DNA from: Lachnospiraceae bacterium
Lineage (GTDB): Bacteria; Bacillota; Clostridia; Lachnospirales; Lachnospiraceae
Assembly: GCA_015057455.1 (NCBI GenBank)
Contig: SVEH01000023.1
Span: 1 to 61,846, forward strand
Length of the DNA stretch: 61,846 bases
Direction of reading: 5' to 3'
Position 1 is the first letter of the stretch. Each line of letters begins with the position of its first letter. A program made the position numbers and the translations under genes. The notes below the pieces were generated by a model. The model saw only the letters and a list, made by a program, of their open reading frames with translations, searched no databases and was not told the origin of the DNA. Positions 50,189 to 58,652 of this stretch are shown here, piece after piece.

Positions 50189-50323
50189 ATGGAGAGTAAG
50201 AAAAGTATAGAACTTACGATGGAAGAATTATTTAACTTAATAGATTCTTATGATAAAGATGAAGATTTCTTTATTCAAGTAGAGGTAGAAAAGGAGCGTG
50301 AGTATGAAAGAAAAAGAGAATAA
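50189..50323 (+). CDS. Small acidic protein (44 aa)
   Basis: ATG 50189 follows GGAGGGAAG and ends at TAA 50321-50323. The product (MESKKSIELTMEELFNLI...) is helical and highly charged. The next gene starts within its last 20 bases, so it is coupled to the RadC-like gene. Too short for routine calling; family not recognised. Confidence 0.6.
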   Translation: MESKKSIELTMEELFNLIDSYDKDEDFFIQVEVEKEREYERKRE

Positions 50324-50847
50324 TCCGTATAAGATGGATGTGGTTTCTGTTAGATTAGTAAACGATGCTCCTATCATCTCAGAACATCCTATTATGAAAC
50401 CAGAGGATGCAGTAGACCTTATGGGAGAATATATGTGTGAACTTGATAGAGAAGTATTAGGAGTAATTAATCTAAAGACAGATGGAACGCCTATTAATTG
50501 CAGTTTTGTAAGTGTAGGTGCATTAGACCAAACTATAGCACATCCAAGAGAAATACTTAAGACAAGTATATTATCCAATGCAGCAAAGCTTATGTTAATA
50601 CATAACCATCCCTAGCGGTTCATTAAAACCATCATCTGTAGATACGATGCTTACAGATAAATTAATTCAGGTATGCGACTTAGTTGGCATACCTATTTTA
50701 GATCATATAATAGTTGGAGGTGATAACTCAAAGTATTTTAGTTTTAAGGAAAAAGATATATTAAGTAATCCATATGTATATCTTAAGAAAGATTATAATG
50801 ACTTAGAATTTGGCACAAGATTAGTTGCAGAAGAAAAGTCTAGATAA
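50304..50847 (+). pseudogene. RadC-like JAB domain protein broken by a frameshift
   Basis: The first frame (50304-50615) encodes the start of a RadC/JAB protein (LMGEYMCELDREVLGVINLKT..GTPIN..SVGALDQTIAHPREI) and reaches the metal-binding motif HNHP, then stops. One extra C in the CCC at 50608-50610 is responsible: with two C the reading continues HNHPSGSLKPS...DLVGIPILDHIIVGG to 50847. The lesion falls inside the JAMM/MPN+ motif HxHPSG, so the enzyme should be dead. A sequencing error is the alternative. RadC-like genes are common in mobile elements; function in these is unclear. Confidence 0.75.
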
Positions 50848-50864
50848 ATATATTAGTCTAAATG

Positions 50865-51061
50865 TGGTACCAGATATGACAGCTAAATTGTTATGTTGGT
50901 ACCGCATTTGACTGTATATTGGAAAATGGGTTGCATATTTGACAGTCCATATATAAAAGTATGATTTTTGTCTGAAAAAGTGGTACCGTATTACGCTTAC
51001 ATTTTTAATTATTGGTACCGTATTTGACAGTATTATTGAAAAATGGTACCGGTTTTGACAG
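50865..51061 (+). repeat. Six-copy iteron array, consensus TGGTACCGTATTTGACAG
   Basis: Copies start at 50865, 50897, 50927, 50981, 51013 and 51044. Spacing is 30-32 bases within each group of three, with 54 between groups, so copies lie on one face of the helix. The second, fifth and sixth are closest to consensus; the third and fourth are each degenerate in one half. The array lies directly before the oriT-like hairpins and is the kind of site bound by a replication initiator or relaxosome protein. Confidence 0.8.
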
Positions 51062-51085
51062 ACAAAATAATTATAAGAGGGGTTT

Positions 51086-51162
51086 TAGGGGATTTTGCCC
51101 CTAGCAAGTAGCATTTGAGAAGGTGACGTCTCTAATGCGTATCTTGCCATGTACCCCTAGGG
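51086..51162 (+). other. oriT-like region with nested hairpins
   Basis: TAGGGG/CCCCTA (51086-51103) is followed by a long imperfect hairpin at 51104-51147 made of GCAAG/CTTGC, GCATT/AATGC and GAGA/TCTC, then GTATCTTGCC and a CCCTAGGG palindrome. The arrangement, 43 bases before mobC and close to a MOBP relaxase gene, is that of an oriT; it also recalls the Firmicutes-oriT structural motif. The likely nick lies near TATCTTGC at 51140-51147. Confidence 0.7.
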
Positions 51163-51204
51163 TAAATCAAGAAGAATTGTGAGAGGGAGAAATGGAGGAG
51201 TATT

Positions 51205-51531
51205 ATGTCAGATAAGAATTATAGTGTGAGAAAAACATTAAGATTAACACCAGATGAGGCAAAGATGTTAGCAGATAAATCTAAAAGTGCATGTATGAGT
51301 GAGGCAGAGTATCTTAGATTGATGATTAGTCAGAAACCTAAAGATTATCCAGAGATTAGAGCGTTATATAAGGAACTAATAAATGAAATAAATAAAATAG
51401 GCGTAAATATAAATCAGATAGTATATAACCATAATTGTGATTTTTATTCTATTGATGATAAGTTGAGACTTGTATCGTACCTAAAATCAATAAATAAAGC
51501 TATAAAAGAGGTTACAGAAAAATGGCAGTAA
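51205..51531 (+). CDS. mobC: MobC-like relaxosome accessory protein
   Basis: A 108-residue ribbon-helix-helix protein: VRKTLRLTPDEAKMLADKSK, SEAEYLRLMI and a C-terminal helix with INEINKIGVNINQIVYNHN, the classic MobC signature. It opens DNA near the nick. ATG 51205 has GGAGGAG. Overlaps the relaxase gene by 10 bases. Confidence 0.9.
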   Translation: MSDKNYSVRKTLRLTPDEAKMLADKSKSACMSEAEYLRLMISQKPKDYPEIRALYKELINEINKIGVNINQIVYNHNCDFYSIDDKLRLVSYLKSINKAIKEVTEKWQ

Positions 51532-53030
51532 GTAAAATACTACATATGAAAGATTGTGGAACGAGTTTTCATGGTAGGCATCTAAAATCAACAATTAATT
51601 ATATTATTGATTCAGATAAAACTCAGAAAGGAAGATTAGTATCAGGAATTAATTGTATAGTTGATTATGCTTATGAACAGATGCAAGAAACTAAGAAACA
51701 ATTTGCTAAGAATAATAAGCGACAAGGTTATCACATAATATTATCATTTAAAGATGGAGAAACAGATGCAGATACTGTATTTGAAATAACAAGGAGATTT
51801 GCAGAAGAATATTTAGGTAATGATTATGAGATAGTATATGCAGTTCATGATAATACAGACCATATTCACTCACATATAGTATTTAATAGTGTTTCATTTA
51901 GAACTGGTAAAAAATATAGATATGAGAAAGGAGATTGGTTCAAATATATTCAACCAATAACTAATAGATTGTGTAAAGAATATAATTTATCAACTATAGA
52001 TTTGGAGGCTGGAAGTGAGGAAAGAAATGAAAATAAAACTAATAAAGATAATAAAAAGGAGAGATATGAAAGATGGAAAGAAGAAAAAGAAGTTAAAGTA
52101 TTATGGTCAGATATGATAAAGAGAGACATAGATGCTTGTATTATTCAATCTGCAACCTATGAAGGGTTTATAGATATGCTTATTGACAAAGGTTATGAAG
52201 TTAAAAATTATAATGGAGAAGGAAAGTATCTTGCGATAAAACCACCAGGTATGCAGAGATTTAAAAGATGTAAGACATTAGGTGATGATTATTCAGAAGA
52301 GGATATAAGAACAAGAATTATTAAGGAAGATATAGCTAATAGTTATGTACCTGAAAAAGAGGTGGGAAAAGTAGTTTATTGTAAAGTTAAAAGGGATAAA
52401 AGGGCAAAATTAAGTAATCTACAGATAAGGTATTATGCAAAACTATATCGTATAGGAAAGCTTAAGAAGAAACCATATAGTCAGGCATGGAAGTATAAGG
52501 ACGAGATAAAGAAGATGCATAAGTACCAACAACAGTATCTGTTTTTAGTAAGGCATAATATACATACAATAGATGATTTAGTATCTGTTAATGAGAATCT
52601 GTTAGATAATAAAAAGGTGGTTAATACAAATAAGTCTAAGGTATATAAGGCAAGAGCAAAGTATAATGATTTATTTGCTATATATGAGGAAATGAAAGAT
52701 ATAGAAGTATGTGAAAGATGTTATGAAGGTGGGGATATGAGTTTTGCTGAGGAGCATATAAGGTGGACAGAATTAGAGGATGGTTTAAAAGAACAAGGTT
52801 ATTCATATAGCGAGGTTGAAAGGATTAAAGAATATTATAAGAATGAAATTGCTAAGATAAGAGAGATTGAAACAAATAATAGAAGGGAGATAAGAATAGC
52901 TAAGGAACTTATAAAAGATAATATTGTTAAAGATGAAGATGTAAGAGAGGAGAATGTTGTACAGGATAAGGAAGAGTATAATAGAGAGAAAGAAAAAGAG
53001 TTTAATATAATCTTAATAAAAGAGCGATAA
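51522..53030 (+). CDS. mobA: MOBP-type relaxase
   Basis: A 502-residue relaxase. The nucleophile is probably Tyr 27 (STINYIID). The metal-binding HUH motif is HDNTDHIHSH at residues 109-118. The region after 200 carries a DNA-binding and helical extension typical of Lachnospiraceae elements (YEGFIDMLIDKGYEVKNYNG). It nicks oriT and pilots the strand into a recipient. No coupling protein or secretion ATPase lies in the window, so the element would be mobilised by another. Confidence 0.93.
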   Translation: MAVSKILHMKDCGTSFHGRHLKSTINYIIDSDKTQKGRLVSGINCIVDYAYEQMQETKKQFAKNNKRQGYHIILSFKDGETDADTVFEITRRFAEEYLGNDYEIVYAVHDNTDHIHSHIVFNSVSFRTGKKYRYEKGDWFKYIQPITNRLCKEYNLSTIDLEAGSEERNENKTNKDNKKERYERWKEEKEVKVLWSDMIKRDIDACIIQSATYEGFIDMLIDKGYEVKNYNGEGKYLAIKPPGMQRFKRCKTLGDDYSEEDIRTRIIKEDIANSYVPEKEVGKVVYCKVKRDKRAKLSNLQIRYYAKLYRIGKLKKKPYSQAWKYKDEIKKMHKYQQQYLFLVRHNIHTIDDLVSVNENLLDNKKVVNTNKSKVYKARAKYNDLFAIYEEMKDIEVCERCYEGGDMSFAEEHIRWTELEDGLKEQGYSYSEVERIKEYYKNEIAKIREIETNNRREIRIAKELIKDNIVKDEDVREENVVQDKEEYNREKEKEFNIILIKER

Positions 53031-53061
53031 TCGAATGTTATTTAATTGTTTAGAGTGATGA

Positions 53062-53090
53062 TTGACTTGTAACGCTATTTGCGTTACAAT
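53062..53090 (+). promoter_or_regulatory. Promoter with perfect palindromic operator for the RelBE-type genes
   Basis: TTGACT 53062-53067 and TACAAT 53085-53090 with a 17-base spacer. The spacer is filled by TTGTAACGC/GCGTTACAA (9-bp arms, 5-base centre), the expected autoregulatory site of the antitoxin-toxin complex. Confidence 0.85.
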
Positions 53091-53112
53091 AAAAGAAATG
53101 GAGGTGCATTTT

Positions 53113-53415
53113 ATGGGAAAAACAACTACACTAAATTTAAGAGTTAATCCTGAAGTAAAAGAAAATGCAGAAAATGTATTATCACAGTTAGGAATACCGA
53201 TGGCAACAGCTATAGATATGTATCTAAAACAAATAGCTTTAGTAGGAGGAATTCCATTTTCAGTTGTATTACCTAAGACAGAAAGTTCTGTGAATGCAGA
53301 TGTAATGTCTGTAGCGCAGATACATGAAAAACTAGAAAAAGGATATGCAGATATTGATAAAGGGAATGTTGTAGATGCAGCTAGTGCATTTGAGGCATTT
53401 AGAAAGAAGGTTTAA
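53113..53415 (+). CDS. RelB/DinJ family antitoxin
   Basis: A 100-residue protein with the ribbon-helix-helix TTLNLRVNPEVKENAENVLSQLG, then IPMATAIDMYLKQIALVGGIPF, hallmark of the RelB/DinJ family. ATG 53113 has GGAGGTG; an upstream frame start at 53062 would include the promoter. The stop and toxin start overlap (TAATG). Confidence 0.92.
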   Translation: MGKTTTLNLRVNPEVKENAENVLSQLGIPMATAIDMYLKQIALVGGIPFSVVLPKTESSVNADVMSVAQIHEKLEKGYADIDKGNVVDAASAFEAFRKKV

Positions 53416-53732
53416 TGAGACAGTATAGGGTAGAGATTACACAAGAAGCATTAAAGGATATGGAAGAAATTTATAATTATATTGCAATAGAATTACTTTC
53501 GCCCGAAAATGCAATGGGACAATATAACAGAATAGCACATGAGATTTTGACATTAGATACTTTTCCAGAACGTAATAGAATAATGGAATCAGAACAAGAA
53601 TATAGAATGGGACTTAGAAGATTGATTGTAGATAATTTCTCAGTATTTTATATAATTCGTGATGATAAAGTAATAGTAACTAATGTGTTATATTCTGCAT
53701 CTGATATAGAAGCACGATTGCGAGAAAAGTAA
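53415..53732 (+). CDS. RelE/ParE family toxin
   Basis: A 105-residue toxin: YRVEITQEALKDMEEIYNYIA at the start, LDTFPERNR, MGLRRLIVDNFSVFYII and VIVTNVLYSASD at the end, matching ParE/RelE folds. Members cleave ribosome-bound mRNA or inhibit gyrase; which applies is not clear. Coupled to the antitoxin and stabilising the element. Confidence 0.92.
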   Translation: MRQYRVEITQEALKDMEEIYNYIAIELLSPENAMGQYNRIAHEILTLDTFPERNRIMESEQEYRMGLRRLIVDNFSVFYIIRDDKVIVTNVLYSASDIEARLREK

Positions 53733-53770
53733 ATTATATATTAAGTAAAAAATGATAACAAGTTATGTAT

Positions 53771-53802
53771 AAAAGGATTGCCTATATAGGGAGTCCTTTT
53801 TT
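53771..53802 (+). terminator. Terminator of the RelBE-type operon
   Basis: AAAAGGA, CC and GG, TCCTTTT form the stem, followed by T. Confidence 0.65.
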
Positions 53803-53943
53803 CAATTTAAAGGAGATTGAACACACATCTATTAAAACTAATTACTGATTTAAGGATACCATATTAAGTTAGGACTAAAGAAATACAACTTTACTTTTTT
53901 GCTAAAGTAAAATATAATCTTAGTAAGAAAGTAAGGTGACGAT

Positions 53944-54537
53944 ATGACTCAAAGGGAAAAGATAGAAGAATTGCTTTTAAAGAATAAAGGTATTATTCAA
54001 ACTTCTAAAATTGTTGAAGAAGGAATTTCTAAGACATATTTTTATGAATATGTAAAAGATAATAATTTGGAAAAATTATCGCATGGTATATATATGACAA
54101 GGGATGCATGGGTAGATACAATGTATCTAATTTATCATCGTTGTAAGCAGGCTGTATTTTCTCATGAAACGGCATTATATCTTCACGATTTAACAGATAG
54201 AGAACCGTTAATATTTGAAGTTACCTTAAAGACGGGGTATAATCCTACAAAATTAAAAAAGGATGGAATACAGACATATACTGTAAAGAGTGAGTTACAT
54301 GAAGAGGGAATAGAGTTAATGAAGACATCATTTGGACATGAAGTTCCTGTTTATAATATGGAGAGAACTATTTGTGACATTATAAGAAATAGAAATAATA
54401 CTGAGATTCAAACATTACAAAATGCTTTAAAGCAATATGTAAAAAGGAAAGATAAAAATATACAATTGCTAATGCAATATGCAAAAGCATTTCGTGTAGA
54501 AAAAATATTAAGACAATATCTAGAAGTACTTTTGTGA
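53944..54537 (+). CDS. AbiEi-type antitoxin/transcriptional regulator (orphan)
   Basis: A 197-residue protein with the AbiEi layout: winged helix (REKIEELLLKNKGIIQTSKIVEEGISKTYFYEYV), LEKLSHGIYMT, and VFSHETALYLHDLTDREP, followed by the C-terminal domain (YNMERTICDIIRNRN). In type IV systems AbiEi represses and neutralises the AbiEii nucleotidyltransferase, which normally follows. No AbiEii gene is present; a small XRE gene comes next. An upstream promoter (TTTACT/TATAAT, 17 bases) contains a CTTTA/TAAAG dyad at about 53890-53908. SD AAGGTGACG before ATG 53944. Confidence 0.88.
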   Translation: MTQREKIEELLLKNKGIIQTSKIVEEGISKTYFYEYVKDNNLEKLSHGIYMTRDAWVDTMYLIYHRCKQAVFSHETALYLHDLTDREPLIFEVTLKTGYNPTKLKKDGIQTYTVKSELHEEGIELMKTSFGHEVPVYNMERTICDIIRNRNNTEIQTLQNALKQYVKRKDKNIQLLMQYAKAFRVEKILRQYLEVLL

Positions 54538-54593
54538 TTAAAAATTTAAAGCATATAAATGACATAATTATCTAAAATTGCGAGGTGCTAAAA

Positions 54594-54812
54594 GTGATAA
54601 ATTCGAAAACATCAATTGATATGATAGAAACAGGGAAATATTTAAAAAGACTTGCTAGAAGGAGAGGGTATAGCGTAAAGGATATTCAACATTATTTGAG
54701 TTTGGCTTGTCCGCAACCGGTGTATAGATGGTATAAGGGAGCAATTTTACCATCGGTGGATAATTTATTGAAATTAAGTGAACTTTACCATGTTCATATG
54801 GAAGAATTATAG
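54594..54812 (+). CDS. XRE-like helix-turn-helix protein, possibly truncated by a nonsense codon
   Basis: A 72-residue protein: ETGKYLKRLARRRGYSVKDIQHYLSL, QPVYRWYKGAILPSVDNLLKLSELY. GTG 54594 has GAGGTG at 6 bases. The TAG at 54810-54812 is followed in the same frame by 32 further sense codons ending in LAKRVRAYYLKMVA, which looks like the normal tail of this family. The longer form may have been cut by a point mutation. Confidence 0.7.
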   Translation: MINSKTSIDMIETGKYLKRLARRRGYSVKDIQHYLSLACPQPVYRWYKGAILPSVDNLLKLSELYHVHMEEL

Positions 54813-54988
54813 GTTAAGACAGGATATGTATTTTGTTATGATATAGAAAAGATAAATAAAGAAAATTTAGCAAAAAGGGTTAGAGCGTATTATTTAAAAA
54901 TGGTTGCATAATGATTTTGGACTATCCGTCCAATGAAAAAATTTAATAAGTGTTTTAATATAAAAGAAAAACATAGGAGGCACTTATT

Positions 54989-55363
54989 ATGATGAGAAAA
55001 GAATTAAAGAATTTAAGCAAAAAAGAATTTGTTCAAGCAATTAATCGGCTTAAAGCAGCTTCTGATTTGCGAGAACAAGTAGATGAGTTATTTCATAATA
55101 GTAGGGAGAATATTGAAAATGATTTTTGTAATGCAGCTGCTTTGCAAATATCCCATGAAAGTTTGGTTGTATTTCTTTTAAAAAGAATAATGAATGATAA
55201 ACATGAGGATATTGATTATTTTATTTATGAACTTGATTATGGTCGTAAATATGAAGATGGAATGATAAAGGATAGATATGGACAAAATATAGATATTCAT
55301 ACACCAGAATTGTTATATGATTTTATTCTGAATAATGGCGTTATGTCTACGAGGGAGGTATAA
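54989..55363 (+). CDS. Hypothetical protein of mobile elements (124 aa)
   Basis: The pattern MRKELKNLSKKEFVQAINRLKAASDL...NAAALQISHESLVVFLLKRIM..DYFIYELDYGRKYEDG and LLYDFIL near the end is known from phages and conjugative elements without assigned function. SD ATAGGAGG before ATG 54989. It overlaps no gene and precedes the ORF6N protein by 4 bases. Confidence 0.7.
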   Translation: MMRKELKNLSKKEFVQAINRLKAASDLREQVDELFHNSRENIENDFCNAAALQISHESLVVFLLKRIMNDKHEDIDYFIYELDYGRKYEDGMIKDRYGQNIDIHTPELLYDFILNNGVMSTREV

Positions 55364-55367
55364 TTAT

Positions 55368-56399
55368 ATGACAAAAGAGAAAAACACAGATATTATTATA
55401 ATTGATGAAACAATGTTACAAACTAAAATACATAGTGTACGTGGACAGAAAGTAATGTTGGACTTTGACTTGGCAGAAATCTATGGATACACAACGAAGG
55501 CATTTAATCAACAAGTGAAAAATAATAAAGAGCGTTTTGATGAGGGTTTTCGATTTAAGCTTACTAGAGAAGAAGTAGAAAACTTGAGGTCAAAAAATTT
55601 GACCTCAAGTTGGGGAGGTTCTAGATATTTGCCGCATGCATTTACAGAGCAAGGTATTTATATGTTAATGACGGTTCTTAAAGGAGATTTAGCAATCATG
55701 CAAAGCAAGGCGTTAATAAGAACTTTTAAACGTATGAAAGATTATATTATTGAAAACCAAGGTTTGATAGGGGAAAGAGAATATCTTCAGTTGTCTATGC
55801 AAGTGAATAAAAACATGTTAGAAGTGATGGAAACACGACATGAGTTAAATGAAGTGGAAGACCAGATGGCTGATGTAGTAGATAAATTAAGTACAGTTGT
55901 ATACAAATCAGATTTATCTGAAATTATGACAGAGTTTGGTAAACCACAGATAAAGCGTGGTTACCTTATTTTGAATGGAGAACCATTTAAGGCTGATTTA
56001 GCGTATAGTGAAATATATCAACAGGCTAAGAAGAAACTTTTTATAGTTGATAATTATATTGGAATTAAAACATTGGAACATCTTATTAATTGTAATAATG
56101 GTGTAGATGTAACTATATTTAGCGATAATTTGCATAATGGGCTACGAGCAAATATATTTGCAGATTTTTGTAAAGAATATTCTAAAATTAATATTTTAAT
56201 AAAAAGAACAGGTGGAATATATCATGATAGATTTATTGTTCTTGATTATGGAACTGATGATGAGAGAATTTTTATGTGTGGTGCATCATCTAAGGATGCA
56301 GGTGCAAGAGTGACAACAATTATAGAGGATTTTGGTATTAGAAAGTATAAAGTTTTAATTCAAGATTTGTTAAAAAATAAAGAATTAATACTACAATAA
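55368..56399 (+). CDS. ORF6N domain protein with C-terminal PLD-like domain
   Basis: A 343-residue protein. The ORF6N DNA-binding domain lies at residues about 10-105 (HSVRGQKVMLDFDLAEIYGYTTKAFNQ, FTEQGIYMLMTVL). The C-terminal third has AKKKLFIVDNYIGIKTLEHL and GIYHDRFIVLDYG, then FMCGASSKDAG, an HxD/HKD-like half-site of phospholipase D-type nucleases. ORF6N proteins of phages are antirepressor-like regulators; the PLD-like part suggests a DNA or nucleotide target. ATG 55368 has GAGGGAGG. Confidence 0.82.
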   Translation: MTKEKNTDIIIIDETMLQTKIHSVRGQKVMLDFDLAEIYGYTTKAFNQQVKNNKERFDEGFRFKLTREEVENLRSKNLTSSWGGSRYLPHAFTEQGIYMLMTVLKGDLAIMQSKALIRTFKRMKDYIIENQGLIGEREYLQLSMQVNKNMLEVMETRHELNEVEDQMADVVDKLSTVVYKSDLSEIMTEFGKPQIKRGYLILNGEPFKADLAYSEIYQQAKKKLFIVDNYIGIKTLEHLINCNNGVDVTIFSDNLHNGLRANIFADFCKEYSKINILIKRTGGIYHDRFIVLDYGTDDERIFMCGASSKDAGARVTTIIEDFGIRKYKVLIQDLLKNKELILQ

Positions 56400-56410
56400 G
56401 TTATGTATAT

Positions 56411-56443
56411 AAGGATTACCTAGCCAAGTAGGTAATCCTTTTT
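56411..56443 (+). terminator. Terminator after the ORF6N gene
   Basis: AAGGATTACCTA and TAGGTAATCCTT, a 12-bp stem with a 6-base loop, followed by T. Confidence 0.8.
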
Positions 56444-56460
56444 GCTATCCATGTTTAAAG

Positions 56461-56622
56461 GTGATTGAGTTTGAAGAGTATGTTAGGCTGATGAAGCAGA
56501 GTTGGGTGATGCTTAGGGTGGTAAAGAAGATTTGTGACGAGATAAGTGGTAATGAATTTGAGAAGAAATTAGTAATAGAAGCTGATGAGGTAGAATGGAG
56601 GCTGTTGAAAATTTATTATTAG
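56461..56622 (+). CDS. Possible small protein (53 aa)
   Basis: A frame starting at GTG 56461 and ending at TAG 56620-56622 encodes a helical protein (VRLMKQSWVMLRVVKKICDEISG..EFEKKLVIEADEVEW). The composition is protein-like and resembles small helical proteins I know from clostridial elements. The SD (TTTAAAGG) is too close to the GTG, so the start may be elsewhere. Confidence 0.45.
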   Translation: MIEFEEYVRLMKQSWVMLRVVKKICDEISGNEFEKKLVIEADEVEWRLLKIYY

Positions 56623-56717
56623 GATAAAAAACTATACAAAGATAAATTGCGAAAATAAATGATAACTATAGAAAAAACAAACAACAATAATTAACTACGA
56701 TTATCTACAATTATCTG

Positions 56718-56746
56718 TTGATTATTCAAATAGATAATGTTATAAT
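56718..56746 (+). promoter_or_regulatory. Promoter of gene 56795-57295
   Basis: TTGATT 56718-56723 and TATAAT 56741-56746 with a 17-base spacer. GATTATCTAC-like repeats on both sides (ATTATCTAC, ATTATCTG, GATAAT, TAGATGATTAT) suggest a bound regulator. Confidence 0.65.
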
Positions 56747-56794
56747 ATTTATAAGATAACTTATTTGTAGATGATTATACGAGGAGGTAATATT

Positions 56795-57295
56795 ATGAAC
56801 TACGACAGAATAATATTAGAATTATTGGATAGAGTTTCTTCATTAGAAGAAGAAGTTAAGGAACTTAAAAGGAATCAAAATAAAGTAAAGGATTATCAAA
56901 ATGATACAAATGTTAATAATGATTTTGGTAGTTCAAGAGATTCTTATGGAAGAGACACAACCAAATTTATTTTAGATGGTAAGAGATATGGAAAAGGAAA
57001 ACTAGTACACGCTATTGTTGATAAATATGTAAGTTTAAATCCTAATATTACAGCAAGTCAATTAATGTTAACTTTTGATAGAAGTTTACAAGGTTCGTAT
57101 GGTGTAGTAAGAACACTAGATGATGTAAAAGTTAATTGTTCAGACTATAGTAGAAGGTTTTTTACTTCGCCAGAGTATATAATACATACAAGTACGGAGG
57201 ATTGTGTTGTGTGCTCTCAATGGGGAACATTTAATATTGGGAATATTCTAGCAAGAGCAGACCAGTTAGGAATAGAAATTCAGATTATAAAATAG
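56795..57295 (+). CDS. Hypothetical protein with coiled coil and winged-helix-like domain (166 aa)
   Basis: The first 35 residues form a coiled coil (LLDRVSSLEEEVKELKRNQ), a linker follows, and residues about 55-166 (FILDGKRYGKGKLVHAIVDKYV...SPEYIIHTSTEDCVVCSQWGTFNIGNIL) look like a small DNA- or RNA-binding domain that I have seen at the end of restriction-linked and transposon proteins. ATG 56795 has GAGGAGG. Single-gene unit with its own promoter. Confidence 0.55.
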   Translation: MNYDRIILELLDRVSSLEEEVKELKRNQNKVKDYQNDTNVNNDFGSSRDSYGRDTTKFILDGKRYGKGKLVHAIVDKYVSLNPNITASQLMLTFDRSLQGSYGVVRTLDDVKVNCSDYSRRFFTSPEYIIHTSTEDCVVCSQWGTFNIGNILARADQLGIEIQIIK

Positions 57296-57452
57296 TGATA
57301 AAAAAGCATAAATTTAGACTATGAAAGTTTATATTTATGCTGGCAAACGAATAAAATACATCTCGAAAATAATAGCGTCCTAATTCTTGATTTTATAATA
57401 TTTGTATGCTAGAATACTACAGTGATTTGTAAGAAATAACGAGAGAAAAGAT

Positions 57453-58604
57453 ATGAGTAAGATGAGTAAGATAAAAAATAGTCTACTTAAAGTGTTATTA
57501 ATATTAACTATGTTTTTATTAGTAGGTTGTAAAAAAATAGGTGACAAATCGGCTAATATGTCGATTATATATGGGGTAATGACTTTGATTTCACTAGTAT
57601 TACTTGTTGTATACTGTGTAGTAATTAGTGAAAAAGAAATATGGTTCTTAATGTTGGCAACTTCTATAATAGTTGTAAATATAGGATATTTGTCGTTATC
57701 TGTATCAAAAACAATAGAAGAAGCATTATTGGCAAATAGAATTGCGTATTTAGGTTCGGTATTTTTACCGATGGCTATGTTTATGATTATAATAAGAACT
57801 TGTAGTATAAATTATAAAAAATGGATGCCTAATATTTTGTTATTTATAAGTATTTGTGTATTTATTATAGCTGCAAGTCCGGGATATTTGGATATATACT
57901 ATAAAGAAGTTACATTAAAAGATGTAAATGGATGTACTATTCTTGAGAAGACTTATGGTCCATGGCATATAATATATTTGATATATTTGTTAGTGTATTT
58001 TGCTATTATGGTTATTACTATAGTACAAGCTATTGTTAAGAGAAAAAGTTTATCAAATATTCACTCTATAATTTTGGCGGGAGCAGTGTTGATAAATATA
58101 GGTGTATGGATGGTAGGTCAGTTAGTAAAGATTGAGTTTGAATTTCTGTCAATATCATATATAATAACTGAATTCTTTATGTTATGTTTATATGTTTTTA
58201 TTCAAGAGCAAAATAATATTTTAGCTCAAAACAAGAAGAAAGAGAATGATGTTACAGAGAAAATCATTAGTGAGAATGAGATAAGTGAAATCCTACAAGG
58301 AAGTTTTAATAAAGATAATAATTATAAAGATAATAATTATCTAGAAAAGAAATTGAATGTTAATCGTGACATAGGGAATGAACAAAAAGAATTATTTGTC
58401 TCTGGAGTTAAACAATTAACACCTAAGGAAACTACTATATATGAATGTTATCTACAAGGGAAAAAAACTAAGGACATTATGGAAGAACTTCATATAACTG
58501 AGAATACATTAAAGTATCATAATAAAAATATATATAGCAAGTTAGGTGTAACATCTAGAAAGCAATTAAGAGCATACGCAGAGCAATATATGCAAGAAAA
58601 TTAA
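57453..58604 (+). CDS. Membrane-bound 7TM-type regulator with LuxR helix-turn-helix
   Basis: A 383-residue protein. An N-terminal signal/membrane segment ends in LLVGC, a possible lipobox. About seven further membrane spans (residues 38-250) follow the 7TM histidine-kinase sensor layout (ANRIAYLGSVFLPMAMFMIIIRTC). A cytoplasmic linker precedes a LuxR-type HTH at residues about 318-380 (LTPKETTIYECYLQGKKTKDI, TENTLKYHNKNIYSKLGV). It joins a membrane sensor to DNA binding without a kinase or receiver. A second LuxR-type regulator is encoded downstream. Confidence 0.8.
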   Translation: MSKMSKIKNSLLKVLLILTMFLLVGCKKIGDKSANMSIIYGVMTLISLVLLVVYCVVISEKEIWFLMLATSIIVVNIGYLSLSVSKTIEEALLANRIAYLGSVFLPMAMFMIIIRTCSINYKKWMPNILLFISICVFIIAASPGYLDIYYKEVTLKDVNGCTILEKTYGPWHIIYLIYLLVYFAIMVITIVQAIVKRKSLSNIHSIILAGAVLINIGVWMVGQLVKIEFEFLSISYIITEFFMLCLYVFIQEQNNILAQNKKKENDVTEKIISENEISEILQGSFNKDNNYKDNNYLEKKLNVNRDIGNEQKELFVSGVKQLTPKETTIYECYLQGKKTKDIMEELHITENTLKYHNKNIYSKLGVTSRKQLRAYAEQYMQEN

Positions 58605-58652
58605 GGCAATAGAGAAAATTTTCCCACACTTTTTGATTATAAAATAAGGTAA

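Larger units (their letters stand above)
34740..56640. mobile_element. Mobilizable plasmid-like element (right limit uncertain)
   Basis: The segment has partition genes (parB, parM-type), cargo blocks, a surface adhesin, iterons, oriT-like hairpins, MobC, a MOBP relaxase and toxin-antitoxin genes. No type IV secretion genes, replication initiator or serine recombinase are seen, so it would depend on a helper or extend past the window. The left limit is the rum scar; the right limit is placed by the change to chromosomal-type genes and is a guess. Confidence 0.55.

Noticed and set aside
50865..51061. CRISPR-like array
   Set aside because: Spacers are only about 13 bases, repeats are degenerate and there are no cas genes; the layout fits iterons.
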